Positions 32,970-41,630 of a stretch of 64,000 nt of DNA are shown here, in pieces. Location: the NCBI GenBank assembly GCA_017503015.1, contig JAFVTX010000002.1, positions 22,066 to 86,065 of the forward strand, written 5' to 3'. A program made the position numbers and the translations under genes. The stretch's first letter is position 1, and each line of letters opens with the position of its first letter. The notes beneath the pieces are model-generated. The model saw only the letters and a list, made by a program, of their open reading frames with translations. It made no database searches and was not told the DNA's origin. The stretch is from Fibrobacter sp. Its GTDB lineage: Bacteria; Fibrobacterota; Fibrobacteria; Fibrobacterales; Fibrobacteraceae.

Positions 32970-34475
32970 CTAGAAGCTGAACACGGTTTCCACACCGAAG
33001 CGCAGCGCGTTGTCGTCTTCGTTGTCCTGGATAGCCAGGTCCACCATACCGAAGGCCGTGATTTCCAGGTTCTCCACCGGCGTGATGTAGACGCGTCCGC
33101 CCACGTCGAAGGTGGCGGCGGTTTCATCGTCGTCATCCAGCGTGTGGGTGTGGTATTCTACAGGGATACCCAGCTTGATGAACTCGGCAAGCTTGAGAGC
33201 GGGCTCGGCATAGGCGAAGAAGTATTCGGGAATTTCGCCGTTGTCCAGGTCGCTGGCGTCTTCGGCCGCATCACCTCTGTCGATAAAGGCATAGAATGCA
33301 GTCGTCTTGATATCGAACATGCCAAGTTCAAAGGTGGGTTCAGCCAGGATGGTGTGGGCGGTAGATGTCCAATCCTGATCTTCCACCACATCGCCATCGT
33401 CCATAAGGTAGTCGGCATGGAAACCATAGACTGCGCGGAAGGCGAATCCGCCGATGCTGAGCCCGGCTTCTACACCGGCATGGAGTTCGTTGTGCTGGGC
33501 GGTCTGAAAGCTCTTGTAGTCCACATACGGACGCAGGTGCTGGCCGGCGTAGTCGAATTCGTAGGCGGCGTGAACGTCGTAGACCTTGCCGCCATTGTCG
33601 TCGGCCCAGTCGTTGTCGCCACGGCCAAAACCAAAGCCGAGAATGAATCCGGCCAGGTCGATTTCAAGACCGCGGATGTCATGTTCTTTCATGCCGGCGG
33701 CATTGTCGGCAGGATCATCGTAGTCGTAGTAGGCCACAAATGCACCTTCGGAATAAGTCAGGTCACCGGCCTTGACGGCGAAGAATTCTGCAGGCTGGTA
33801 CTGGATGTAAGCGCCGTTATAGACGGCGGCAGGATCCGTGGTTTCGTCGTCGGCTTCGAGGCCTACATAGGCAGACCACTTTTCGTTGAACTGGATTTCA
33901 AAATTCAGGTCGAAGGTGGATGCATAGGAATGGTTCAGGTCGTCTTCTACCCAGACATTGCCCGTGTAGGCGTCGAATTCCACTTCACCATTATACTTGA
34001 CTTGCATCTGGGCTTCGGATGTTCCTTCGTTCATGCTAGCCTTGAGCATATCAAGGGCGTTGCCCGCGGCATTGGCCACTTCGCCCGGATTCGTGTTTTC
34101 GGTTGCTGAGCTTGCCGAAGCATCGGCAGGAGCTGCGGCCTGTTCGGCAGGCTGCTCGGGCTTGGCTTCTTCTGCCTTGGGTTCTTCGGCGGGCTGTGCC
34201 GCTGCGGTCTGCTCAGCGGGCTGTTCCTGTGCGGCAGCCGGTGCTTCCGTCTGTTCGGCAGCGACGGTTTCGGTTGCTGAGCCTGTCGAAGTATCGGCCT
34301 TCGGCTGTTCAGCAGGTTGTGCAGCAGGCTGAGTTTCCTGTGCGGCAGGCTGCTCGGCAGCAGGAGCGGCAGCTTCGGGGGCCGCAGGTGCTGCGTCCTG
34401 TGCAAGTGCCGGCATTGCAAAGAACGCTGCGGCAGCGAGTCCAGACAAGAGGTGGGACGATAAACGGTTTTTCAT
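32970..34475 (-). CDS. Outer-membrane porin-like beta-barrel, probably iron-regulated
   Basis: A 501-residue exported protein. Signal peptide MKNRLSSHLLSGLAAAAFFA, cleavage after MPALA. Residues 26-150 are an Ala/Pro/Glu/Gln-rich linker. The remainder is a predicted barrel (FDLNFEIQFNEKWSAYVGLE, GGFAFRAVYGFHADYLMDD) ending in the aromatic TVFSF, as expected for Bam-inserted porins. It shares its architecture, not its barrel sequence, with the sulfur-regulated porin. A DtxR-type box lies 140 bp upstream and feoB is the neighbour, so metal-responsive expression is likely. The TSTGSATE and SASSATE parts of the linker match interspersed repeats. Confidence 0.75.
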   Translation of the reverse strand: MKNRLSSHLLSGLAAAAFFAMPALAQDAAPAAPEAAAPAAEQPAAQETQPAAQPAEQPKADTSTGSATETVAAEQTEAPAAAQEQPAEQTAAAQPAEEPKAEEAKPEQPAEQAAAPADASASSATENTNPGEVANAAGNALDMLKASMNEGTSEAQMQVKYNGEVEFDAYTGNVWVEDDLNHSYASTFDLNFEIQFNEKWSAYVGLEADDETTDPAAVYNGAYIQYQPAEFFAVKAGDLTYSEGAFVAYYDYDDPADNAAGMKEHDIRGLEIDLAGFILGFGFGRGDNDWADDNGGKVYDVHAAYEFDYAGQHLRPYVDYKSFQTAQHNELHAGVEAGLSIGGFAFRAVYGFHADYLMDDGDVVEDQDWTSTAHTILAEPTFELGMFDIKTTAFYAFIDRGDAAEDASDLDNGEIPEYFFAYAEPALKLAEFIKLGIPVEYHTHTLDDDDETAATFDVGGRVYITPVENLEITAFGMVDLAIQDNEDDNALRFGVETVFSF

Positions 34476-34615
34476 TTTTATCTCCTTTGACGGATATTTT
34501 TTCGTTTTTGTAACACTCCGTCCACTGTTTTACAGTTCATGTCACAAAAACGGTAGGCAGACGCTCTTTCGCGCACAGTAGAGCAAAATGCGTGCCATTT
34601 TTTTGTTAAGGTTTG

Positions 34616-34629
34616 TTAGTTTGGTCTAA
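34616..34629. promoter_or_regulatory. DtxR-type box upstream of the porin
   Basis: TTAGTTTGGTCTAA with a flanking G and C (16-bp palindromic ends). Matches the TTAG-N6-CTAA boxes upstream of the dtxR gene. Confidence 0.7.
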
Positions 34630-34646
34630 CTTAAACTTTCTAATAA

Positions 34647-34677
34647 AGGGCTGGCAGGATTTGGGCCTACCAGCCCT
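34647..34677 (-). terminator. Probable terminator after feoB
   Basis: AGGGCTGG and CCAGCCCT arms with a 15-nt loop; on the minus strand followed by TTTATT. It is 18 bp after the feoB stop. Confidence 0.6.
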
Positions 34678-34694
34678 ATTCTTGATTCCAAAGG

Positions 34695-37600
34695 TTAGTC
34701 TTCGAATCTCTTTTCCTTATTGGCCTTCATGCCGAAGAGCTTGAGGAAGATTCCCGTACCCACAAGCACCACGATGGCTGCGACAATCCATGTCACGTTT
34801 CCACCAACAGGCACCTGGTAAAGGAGTACCGCCACAGCCCAGGCAAGGAGCGTCTGCACCGTCGCCATGAGGATTGCGAGGCCGAGGCCGATTTCGCGGG
34901 CAACCACACCCATGGCGGCAAGGCACGGCACATAGAGCAGGATGAAGATGAGGAATGCGAACACCTGCCAGTTAAAGCCATCCACCGGGTTACCGTTCTT
35001 GTCCGGGTTGTGGAAGTAAGAGCGGAGGTTGGCATAGATGTCGGCGGTTTCGGAAAGGTCGCCTTCTTCGAGAGCTCCCATTTCGTCTTCGGAGAGTTCG
35101 AGACCTGCGGCAGCGAGCTTTGCGAACACGGCCTCGCGGGTCTTTTCGTCCTCTTCTTCTTCGCCGAAGGTTTCGATGGCTGCATATTCTTCGCAGGTCA
35201 GCACCTTGGCGTCGGTAATCTTGTCCAGAGTTTCTTTCTTGAGTTCGGCGGCTTCTTGGCCTTCCAATTCTCCGGAGGTTCCCAGCGGATCTACGAGAGA
35301 GCCGAACACTTCGGCGAGGTTGGCGGGAATGGAACCGAGGGCCTCCAGCAGGGCGCCCTTCATGTCGGGAGCGCCACCTTCTTCCTCTTCTTCGGCAGGG
35401 CATTCGTCAATGCCCGCGATAAGGGGCTTTTCTTCTGCAGCGGGTTCCACGACGGTTTCTTCTGCGGGAGCCTCGGCAGGAGCGGCTTCGCTCGTGCCAG
35501 ATTCCGGCTCGGTGGCCGGAATGACGTTCGATGCGAGTGCTGCGGAATCGGTTGTAACAACGCTATCGGTTGTAGCAGAATCAGCGGCAGCCACCTCAGC
35601 GGTTTCGGTGGCAGGCTCGGCAACCTTGTTCGTGTCGTTAGCAGTTGTATCGGCTGTGGCAACATTTTCATCGTCATGGCGGACTTGATCCGCCATCTCG
35701 CCTGTGCCAGATTCCGGCTCGGTGGCCGGAATGACGTCCGAAGCATTTTCCCCCACCATGGAATAGAGGGAGTTCATGGTACCAATAACGGCTTCCTTGG
35801 CCAACAGGCCCGTGAACAGGGACACGGATGCGGGCCAGTTTTCGCGCTCAACGCCGAAGGGTTCGAACACCGGCGTAATGGCCTTGCCGATTACTGAGAG
35901 CAGGCTGTTTTCGGAGTCGCCGTTACCGGCGGTAAATTCGTTGGACTTGACCACCTTGGATTCATCGACCACAAAGCCTTCGGGGAGCGCCACGTTTTCA
36001 GCCTCGCCTGCTTCGTTTTCTTGAACCATCTGGTAGCCGTCTTCGGCCTGGACGATTTCGGTCGTCTTGCCGTCAACATCGACATACATCTTCTCCACAA
36101 TGCCGAAGCTGTTGAGGAAGCCAAGAACTGCAACGGCAAGCGTAATCACCTTACCGGCGCGCCAGATGTAGTCGCGCAGGCGCTGCCAGCAGTGAATCAT
36201 CAGGGACTTGAACTTGGGCAAATGATACGGCGGAAGTTCCATCACAAAGTTAGAGGCCTGGCCCTGGAAAAGCGACTTTTTCAAGAAGAGACCGTAAGCG
36301 ATGGCGAACAGCACACCGGCGAGGTAAAGCAGGAACACGACTGTGCCCGCCATCTTGCCGAAGAATGCGGCGGCAAAAAGCGCGTACACCGGGAGGCGTG
36401 CGCCGCAGCTCATAAACGGCACCAAGAAGATGGTGAGGAAGCGTTCACGCTTGGATTCCAGCACGCGGGAGCCCATAATGCCCGGCACGCCGCAACCGAA
36501 GCCCACCATCATGGGCACGAAGGCACGACCGGGGAGCCCGAGGAAACGCATGAAACGGTCTGCAACGAAAGCCGCGCGGGCCATGTAACCCGAGTCTTCC
36601 AAGAACGAAAGGCACAGGAACATGAAGAAGATGACCGGGATGAAGGTGGAAACCGTCTGGATACCGGCGCCGATACCGTCGGCGAGAATTGCCGTGACAA
36701 AGGAGGGGCAACCGAGAACATCGCCCAACAGGTAGCCGAGGCCATCCACGAAAATCGCACCGAACAGCACGTCAAAGAAATCAATGAACGCAGAACCGAT
36801 GGTGACCGCAATCCAGAATACCAGATACATGATGACCAGGAATATGGGGAGAGCTGCCCAGCGGTTCAAAAGTACAGCGTCAAGCTTGTCCGAGAAAGTC
36901 TTCTTGGTACGGCTGGATTCGATAACGGCCTTGGCCACTTCGTGAGACTTGGAGTAACGGCTTTCGGCCATGGCAAATTCGGGTTCTTCGCCCAGGAGCC
37001 TTGTCACTTCGGCCTTGTCGATGGTAACGCCCGCTTCGGCGAACTTGTCGGCGTAGCTCTTTTCGTTGCCCAGGTACATCAGGGCGACCCAACGGTCATC
37101 GGCATTCAGGAGCTTTGCCACGGGAGCCACCTTCGGCTCCAACAGCTTTACGGCTTCTTCGACCTTGTCGGCATAGACCATGGGTTTCGGGAGAGGCATG
37201 GGGGCGGCAAGCACGTGTGCCATTTCGCCTACGAAATTCATGACGCTCTTGTCGCTTACGGCAGAAAGCGGGATGCAGGGAATCCCGTAGGTTTCGGAAA
37301 GTGCCTGCAAATCCAGCACGATGCCGCGGTGTTCGGCAATGTCCATCATGTTCACCGCAATCACCATGGGCAGGTGCATGTCGGCAAGTTGGCTCGTGAG
37401 GAACAGGTTGCGCTCGATGTTGGTGGCATCGACAATATTGATAATCAGGTCGGCTTCGCGGCTGAGCAGGTAATCGACAGCGGCGCGTTCGTCTTCGGCG
37501 TTGGCGAAAATGGCGTAGGTACCCGGCAGGTCCACCACGCGGATGTGGCGTCCGCCCAGTTCAAAATAACCTTCTTTCTTTTCGACAGTCACGCCGGGCC

Positions 37601-37703
37601 AGTTGCCCACATGTTGGCGCGAGCCCGTGAGGGCGTTAAAGAGTGCGGTCTTACCGCAGTTCGGGTTACCCGCAATGGCAATCGTGAAATGCTTGGCAGT
37701 CAT
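34695..37703 (-). CDS. feoB: Ferrous iron transporter FeoB with long low-complexity insertion
   Basis: Inner-membrane Fe2+ importer with a cytoplasmic G domain: GNPNCGKT at 11-18, VDLPGTYA, then a permease with gate segments such as FVPMMVGFGCGVPGIM and FMSCGARLPVY. At 1002 residues it is about 200 longer than usual. The excess, roughly residues 650-890, is Glu/Ala/Thr-rich and lies before the last transmembrane block. It contains VIPATEPESGT twice and MADQVRHDD, translations of interspersed repeats (DNA near 35505, 35685 and 35705). Overlaps feoA; last gene of dtxR-feoA-feoB. Confidence 0.93.
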   Translation of the reverse strand: MTAKHFTIAIAGNPNCGKTALFNALTGSRQHVGNWPGVTVEKKEGYFELGGRHIRVVDLPGTYAIFANAEDERAAVDYLLSREADLIINIVDATNIERNLFLTSQLADMHLPMVIAVNMMDIAEHRGIVLDLQALSETYGIPCIPLSAVSDKSVMNFVGEMAHVLAAPMPLPKPMVYADKVEEAVKLLEPKVAPVAKLLNADDRWVALMYLGNEKSYADKFAEAGVTIDKAEVTRLLGEEPEFAMAESRYSKSHEVAKAVIESSRTKKTFSDKLDAVLLNRWAALPIFLVIMYLVFWIAVTIGSAFIDFFDVLFGAIFVDGLGYLLGDVLGCPSFVTAILADGIGAGIQTVSTFIPVIFFMFLCLSFLEDSGYMARAAFVADRFMRFLGLPGRAFVPMMVGFGCGVPGIMGSRVLESKRERFLTIFLVPFMSCGARLPVYALFAAAFFGKMAGTVVFLLYLAGVLFAIAYGLFLKKSLFQGQASNFVMELPPYHLPKFKSLMIHCWQRLRDYIWRAGKVITLAVAVLGFLNSFGIVEKMYVDVDGKTTEIVQAEDGYQMVQENEAGEAENVALPEGFVVDESKVVKSNEFTAGNGDSENSLLSVIGKAITPVFEPFGVERENWPASVSLFTGLLAKEAVIGTMNSLYSMVGENASDVIPATEPESGTGEMADQVRHDDENVATADTTANDTNKVAEPATETAEVAAADSATTDSVVTTDSAALASNVIPATEPESGTSEAAPAEAPAEETVVEPAAEEKPLIAGIDECPAEEEEEGGAPDMKGALLEALGSIPANLAEVFGSLVDPLGTSGELEGQEAAELKKETLDKITDAKVLTCEEYAAIETFGEEEEDEKTREAVFAKLAAAGLELSEDEMGALEEGDLSETADIYANLRSYFHNPDKNGNPVDGFNWQVFAFLIFILLYVPCLAAMGVVAREIGLGLAILMATVQTLLAWAVAVLLYQVPVGGNVTWIVAAIVVLVGTGIFLKLFGMKANKEKRFED

Positions 37704-37987
37704 TATACCCTCCTCAGCTTGAGAACATTGGCTTCTTGCTTGCGGAGCGAGAGCCTGTAAGAAAGGACGCTCACTTCAATCGGATCGCCGAGGGGGGCCA
37801 CCTGCAAGACTTCCATTTGAACGCCACGGACTAACCCCATGGACAGAAGCTTCGACTTGTAACGGGAATCGCCTTCGTTGTAGCCGACGATTTCTACCTT
37901 GTCGCCGCGTTTCAAGTCCGAAAACTGCGGCTCAGTGTTCCATTTCTTTGCTTGCGACTTGCCGCCGCAACCACAATTACAGCTCAT
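37703..37987 (-). CDS. feoA: FeoA-domain protein with Cys-rich N-terminus
   Basis: SH3-like FeoA protein that supports FeoB, 94 residues. Residues 20-94 are the FeoA domain (LKRGDKVEIVGY, LLSMGLVRGVQMEVLQVAP). The start MSCNCGCGGKS carries three closely spaced cysteines, unusual for FeoA and possibly metal-binding, reminiscent of FeoC. The stop overlaps the feoB start. Confidence 0.9.
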   Translation of the reverse strand: MSCNCGCGGKSQAKKWNTEPQFSDLKRGDKVEIVGYNEGDSRYKSKLLSMGLVRGVQMEVLQVAPLGDPIEVSVLSYRLSLRKQEANVLKLRRV

Positions 37988-38038
37988 ATTTTATCCTCGT
38001 ATAAAAGGCCGGATACCGCATGAGCCGCGATTTCCAGC

Positions 38039-38461
38039 CTACTTTTTGTTTTTGACGCTTTTTGCTTTTTTGGGCGAGGGCGCAGCCTCCGCCGGTTTCA
38101 TAAAGTCTTCGATTTTTCCAAGAGTCTCCGCCGAAAGGATATGCTCCATGCAGCAGGCGTCCTTGTCGGCAATGGCTTCGGACACGCCCAGCTTGACCAG
38201 GAATCCTTTCAATAATATATGGCGGTTCAGAATCATGGCGGCAACGCGCTGACCTTCTTCGGTAAGCTCTACTCCGCTGTATGGTTCCTGTGTCACAAGC
38301 CCGAGCTTCTTGAGTTCAATCATAGCCTTCGCTACCGACGGCATCTTGACCGTAAGGGCTGCGGCAATGTCCTTGACGCGGGCGATTCCATTTGCAAGGC
38401 GCAACATGTGCACCATTTCCAGGTAGTCTTCCAGACTCTGGCTTAGTTTTGTATGATCCAT
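38039..38461 (-). CDS. DtxR/MntR-family metal-dependent repressor
   Basis: A 140-residue regulator: winged helix with YLEMVHMLRLANGIARVKDI and VKMPSVAKAMIELKKLGLV, then the metal-binding dimerisation part with RHILLKGFLVKLGV and DACCMEHILS (Cys-Met-Glu-His type ligands). There is no C-terminal SH3 domain; it ends in a Lys-rich tail. It heads the operon feoA-feoB and lies under its own TTAG-N6-CTAA boxes, so it probably represses iron uptake when Fe2+ is sufficient. Confidence 0.9.
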   Translation of the reverse strand: MDHTKLSQSLEDYLEMVHMLRLANGIARVKDIAAALTVKMPSVAKAMIELKKLGLVTQEPYSGVELTEEGQRVAAMILNRHILLKGFLVKLGVSEAIADKDACCMEHILSAETLGKIEDFMKPAEAAPSPKKAKSVKNKK

Positions 38462-38510
38462 TCGAGGCCTCCGATCCGGATTATACGGGTTAATTTTTGC
38501 CTAATCGTCA

Positions 38511-38661
38511 TTAGACGGGGCTAATATAGTTCTTTTCGGCTAATTAGGCAAGGCTAAAATTATTAAAAAAGGCATACTTTTTTAGGTTGAGCTAACATTT
38601 TGTTTAAAAATTTACCAAAAAACGCGATTTTGCCCTTGCTTTTCTTGTTAGATTTGTCTAA
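38511..38661. promoter_or_regulatory. Four DtxR-type boxes and the dtxR-feoAB promoter
   Basis: TTAG-N6-CTAA at 38511-38524 (TTAGACGGGGCTAA), 38544-38557 (TTAGGCAAGGCTAA), 38582-38595 (TTAGGTTGAGCTAA) and 38648-38661 (TTAGATTTGTCTAA). On the minus strand -35 TTGCCT (38551-38546) and -10 TATATT (38528-38523) are 17 bp apart. The second box covers the -35 and the first touches the -10. The fourth overlaps a possible plus-strand -10. Confidence 0.82.
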
Positions 38662-38664
38662 CTT

Positions 38665-38807
38665 TGAATTGGCGGGTCAAATTCTAATTGTAGCCATAGG
38701 GTTAGAATGGAGCCTGCCAGGTTGAAGCAAAAATCCAATTCCCTCCTTGTGTCTCTTTGGGAACGATTTCGCCCCCGCTCAAGTAGCTCTGAGCGGGGGC
38801 GTTTTTT
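38665..38807 (+). ncRNA. Candidate metal-regulated small RNA
   Basis: The plus strand has TTGCTT (38636-38641), 17 bp, then TAACTT, with the fourth DtxR box over the -10. About 110 nt later a strong terminator stands at 38771-38807: GCCCCCGCTC, 10-nt loop, GAGCGGGGGC, then GTTTTTT. The T-run is only on the plus strand, so it does not serve the convergent ATPase gene. The only ORF, ATG 38707 with 38 codons, has no ribosome-binding site and runs through the terminator stem. A small RNA of about 140 nt is inferred. Confidence 0.5.
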
Positions 38808-38839
38808 GATAATTTAGGCTGTTTTTGATTGTCGCGAGC

Positions 38840-40921
38840 CTACGCGCGCTTCAACGGCGTCATGCTCTTGGCGCAAATCGCCATGGTCGAGAGGTTATGC
38901 AACAGGGCCGAGGTCGAGGGGGCAAGTATTCCGAAGAAACCTGCGGCCAGGAGCGACGTGTTGAAGGCGACGATAAAGCGGTAGTTCGCTTGGATGCGGT
39001 CCATGAGCTGCGTACTCAACGTGCGGAGCTCGGCGAGGTCGCGCAGGTCTTCGCTGCGGAGCGTCACGTCGGCGGTTTCGCGGGCAATGTCGCTGGCATC
39101 GCTCATGGCAACCGACACGTTCGCGGCGGCCAATGCGGGCGCATCGTTGATTCCGTCGCCCACCATTATCACGCGGCGGCCTTCGGCCTTCATTTTTTCC
39201 ACATAGCGGTGCTTGTCTTCGGGCAGCACCTGCGCAAAGAAGGTGTCGATGCCCAAAAGTTGCGCCGTACGTTCGGCGGCCTTCTGGCTGTCGCCGGTAA
39301 TCATCGCCACATATTTAATTCCGCGTTCACGGAGCATGCGAATCGCTTCTGCTGCTTCGTCACGCGGAGGATCGCTAATGCAAAGCACGCCCGCAAGGTT
39401 CCCGCCAATGGCAAGGTAAATCACGGAAGCAGCTCCGGCGAGTTCGTCGATCTTTTTCTGCTCCGCTTCGCCCACTGCAATCTTTTCGTCTTCGACGACG
39501 AAATGCTTGCTGCCGATAACGGCGCGTTCACCGTCGAGGGTCGTCGCAATCCCGTGCGCCACAATGTACTTGACATCGGCGTGTTCTTCTTCGTGGTCGA
39601 TTCCCCGTTCGGCGGCACCGCGCACAATGGCGCGCGCCATGCTATGCGGGAAATGCTCCTCGATGCAGGCCGCGATGCGCAGAATTTCCTCTTCGCTGCG
39701 GTTACCGAACGGAATCACGCGTTCGAGTTTCGGTTCCGCCTTGGTGAGCGTTCCCGTCTTGTCGAAAACGATGGTGTCTGCCAGGGCGAATTCTTCGAGA
39801 TACTTGCCGCCTTTCACGGTCATGTTGCGGTCAGCCGCTTCGCGCAGCGCCGAAATCACCGAAATCGGGGTGGAAAGCTTGATGGCGCAAGAATAGTCCA
39901 CCATCAGAATCGAGACGGCCTTGGTGATGTTGCGCGTAAACAGGAGCGTGAGCCCGAATCCGATAAAGCTGAACGGCACGATACCATCGGCAAGGCGTTC
40001 GGCGCGGCTCTGGATAGAGGCCTTCAGGTCTTCGGAGCGGTCGATGAGTTCAATGATTTTCTGAATCTTGGTGTTGCCGCTCACGGCTCGCACAGATACT
40101 ACGATGGAGCCTTCGTCTACGACGGTGCCCGCAAAAACGGACTTTCCGACCGTCTTATGCACCGCCTGCGATTCGCCCGTCATGGTCGCTTCGTTCACGA
40201 ATGCATCGCCTTCGGCAACGGTTCCGTCCACCGGAATCATGCTGCCAGAGCGCACGCGCACGAGGTCGCCCACCTGAACATCCTGCATACGCACTTGAAC
40301 ATCGACGCCGTCCTTGACTACCCACACGCGGTCAACCTTCACGGCAAGGCTTGCGGTAAGGGCGGTTCGCGTACGCGCCTTGGTGTAATCTTCCAAGAGG
40401 CTACTCACGTTCAGCAGGAACATGATGGTCCCTGCCGATTCGTAATTACGCTGCAAGATGCTAGCCCCGATGGCGGCACCGTCCAACACCTCGACAGAAA
40501 GTTTCCCTTCACCTAGGCAATTCAGGCCCTTCGCCACAAACTTGAGGCCCCTGTAAATCAGGTGTGCCGTGCGGATGGGAGCTGGAACCAGCAATTTGGC
40601 AAGGTAACGCCGCGCAATCATGAACGCGAGCCGGTTCTTGAATCGCGTGTCGAGTTCCTGCAGTTGGTATTCGGTATCGGGTTCAATTTCCGGAAGATTA
40701 GCAACGTTTAGATTCCGGACGAAATCAATCACCTGTTCACGATAGCCATCTTCGTATTCCAGCAGAATGCCGCCGTTTTCCGAATGGACTACCGCTTTCT
40801 GGACATAAGGTACACTCACGCATGCCTTGTGTATGCGCGGTTCATGCATTTTTTCAAACGCGTAGGCCCCCGCCCGAAAGCGGATTCGCCCCGGCTGATC
40901 GTAAACGATTCTACATTTCAT
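38840..40921 (-). CDS. P1B-type heavy-metal-transporting ATPase
   Basis: Metal-pumping ATPase of 693 residues. Motifs: TGES in MTGESQAV, phosphorylation site DKTGTLTK, EEHFPHSMARAI, GDGINDAPALAAANVS. The membrane metal site is DYSCAIKLSTP instead of CPC, a pattern seen in CtpC-type Mn/Fe/Zn exporters. The N-terminal 100 residues resemble a degenerate heavy-metal-associated domain lacking CxxC. Preceded by a small partner protein gene 22 bp upstream. Metal specificity cannot be read safely; Mn or Fe is likeliest from the motif and context. Confidence 0.88.
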   Translation of the reverse strand: MKCRIVYDQPGRIRFRAGAYAFEKMHEPRIHKACVSVPYVQKAVVHSENGGILLEYEDGYREQVIDFVRNLNVANLPEIEPDTEYQLQELDTRFKNRLAFMIARRYLAKLLVPAPIRTAHLIYRGLKFVAKGLNCLGEGKLSVEVLDGAAIGASILQRNYESAGTIMFLLNVSSLLEDYTKARTRTALTASLAVKVDRVWVVKDGVDVQVRMQDVQVGDLVRVRSGSMIPVDGTVAEGDAFVNEATMTGESQAVHKTVGKSVFAGTVVDEGSIVVSVRAVSGNTKIQKIIELIDRSEDLKASIQSRAERLADGIVPFSFIGFGLTLLFTRNITKAVSILMVDYSCAIKLSTPISVISALREAADRNMTVKGGKYLEEFALADTIVFDKTGTLTKAEPKLERVIPFGNRSEEEILRIAACIEEHFPHSMARAIVRGAAERGIDHEEEHADVKYIVAHGIATTLDGERAVIGSKHFVVEDEKIAVGEAEQKKIDELAGAASVIYLAIGGNLAGVLCISDPPRDEAAEAIRMLRERGIKYVAMITGDSQKAAERTAQLLGIDTFFAQVLPEDKHRYVEKMKAEGRRVIMVGDGINDAPALAAANVSVAMSDASDIARETADVTLRSEDLRDLAELRTLSTQLMDRIQANYRFIVAFNTSLLAAGFFGILAPSTSALLHNLSTMAICAKSMTPLKRA

Positions 40922-40943
40922 CGAAAACTCTTTCGTCTTTCGT

Positions 40944-41165
40944 CTATTTCTCCGCTTCTTTCTTCGCGTCGTTGCAGATGTCTGCGGCTTCGTCCTTCAT
41001 ATCCTGGAAGGCGGCCTTGGCGTCGGCAGTAATCTTCATGCCTTCGGCAAGTCCCTTGACGGCATATTCGCGAGTTTTGGGAGCCTTGAGAATCTTCTTG
41101 ATGATAGTCGGGCCAACCACGCCTGCCATCACACACCAGAACTTTTCATTTTTCCATACGGACAT
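40944..41165 (-). CDS. Small membrane-anchored partner of the metal ATPase (DUF6110/DUF1490-like)
   Basis: A 73-residue protein: short N-terminus, hydrophobic FWCVMAGVVGPTIIKKIL, then charged helices ending DICNDAKKEAEK. Proteins of this size and layout precede CtpC-type ATPases, and the mycobacterial DUF1490 (PacL) proteins are known to scaffold or feed such pumps. Assignment rests on length, the membrane segment and position. Confidence 0.65.
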   Translation of the reverse strand: MSVWKNEKFWCVMAGVVGPTIIKKILKAPKTREYAVKGLAEGMKITADAKAAFQDMKDEAADICNDAKKEAEK

Positions 41166-41192
41166 AGTTTACTCCTTGTGTTTCGCCCTAAT

Positions 41193-41220
41193 GTCATCCC
41201 CGACTTGGTCGGGGATCTCC
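41193..41220. repeat. Short palindromic repeat (GTCATCCCCGACTTGG type)
   Basis: ATCCCCGACTTGGTCGGGGAT is a near-perfect hairpin followed by CTCC. Between the ATPase operon promoter region and its small protein gene start. Confidence 0.7.
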
Positions 41221-41344
41221 ATTAAAGCTTTGTTGTTCCTTGCTTAATAATCTACCTAAAATTTCATTCAAAAGCAACTTACATACAAACTAACAGACAA
41301 ACTTCGAACCCAAGTCCTGTAAGGCTTCCGTGCGACTAACATTG

Positions 41345-41359
41345 TTAGAATTTTTCTAA
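41345..41359. promoter_or_regulatory. DtxR-like box, 15 bp
   Basis: TTAGAATTTTTCTAA, with further GTTAG and CTAA half-sites between 41300 and 41403. It lies upstream of the ATPase operon (minus strand). One base longer than the other boxes, so weaker. Confidence 0.5.
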
Positions 41360-41435
41360 TTTAGTTCAGCCTATTTAACTTAGTTAGCGTAAAAAAAGTT
41401 AGCCCTATTCTTGTTCCAACTCGTTTATCAACTGA

Positions 41436-41615
41436 ATATTGATCACCTTCATCCTTTGCGCAATGTTCTTCGTATTCATCTTTAGCCCCATGGGCGCGCT
41501 CCACAACGTGGGCCTGCTCTCCATCGTGGGCCTCGGTGCCGCACTCCTTGCCGACTACACGCTCACCACGGCGCTTGTTTACCTGACAAAACCATACGGG
41601 ATATCTTCAAATTAA
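41436..41615 (+). pseudogene. RND/MMPL exporter C-terminal remnant
   Basis: An open frame without start (preceded by TGA 41433) encodes about 59 residues, including FSPMGALHNVGLLSIVGLGA and ADYTLTTALVYLTKPYG, the last transmembrane helices of an RND-superfamily exporter. The rest of the gene is absent. Together with the repeat and metal boxes it fills the 465-bp gap before the DMT gene. Confidence 0.65.
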
Positions 41616-41630
41616 TTCTACATTTAAATC

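Noticed and set aside
36021..37760. Long open frame (579 codons) opposite feoB
   Set aside because: Antisense shadow of a GC-rich gene; no family features, and feoB motifs are complete on the other strand.
38707..38823. 38-codon ORF downstream of the fourth DtxR box
   Set aside because: No ribosome-binding site and the frame runs through the terminator stem; treated as part of a candidate small RNA.
38825..40516. Long open frame (563 codons) opposite the P-type ATPase
   Set aside because: Shadow of codon bias; the ATPase on the minus strand has all catalytic motifs.
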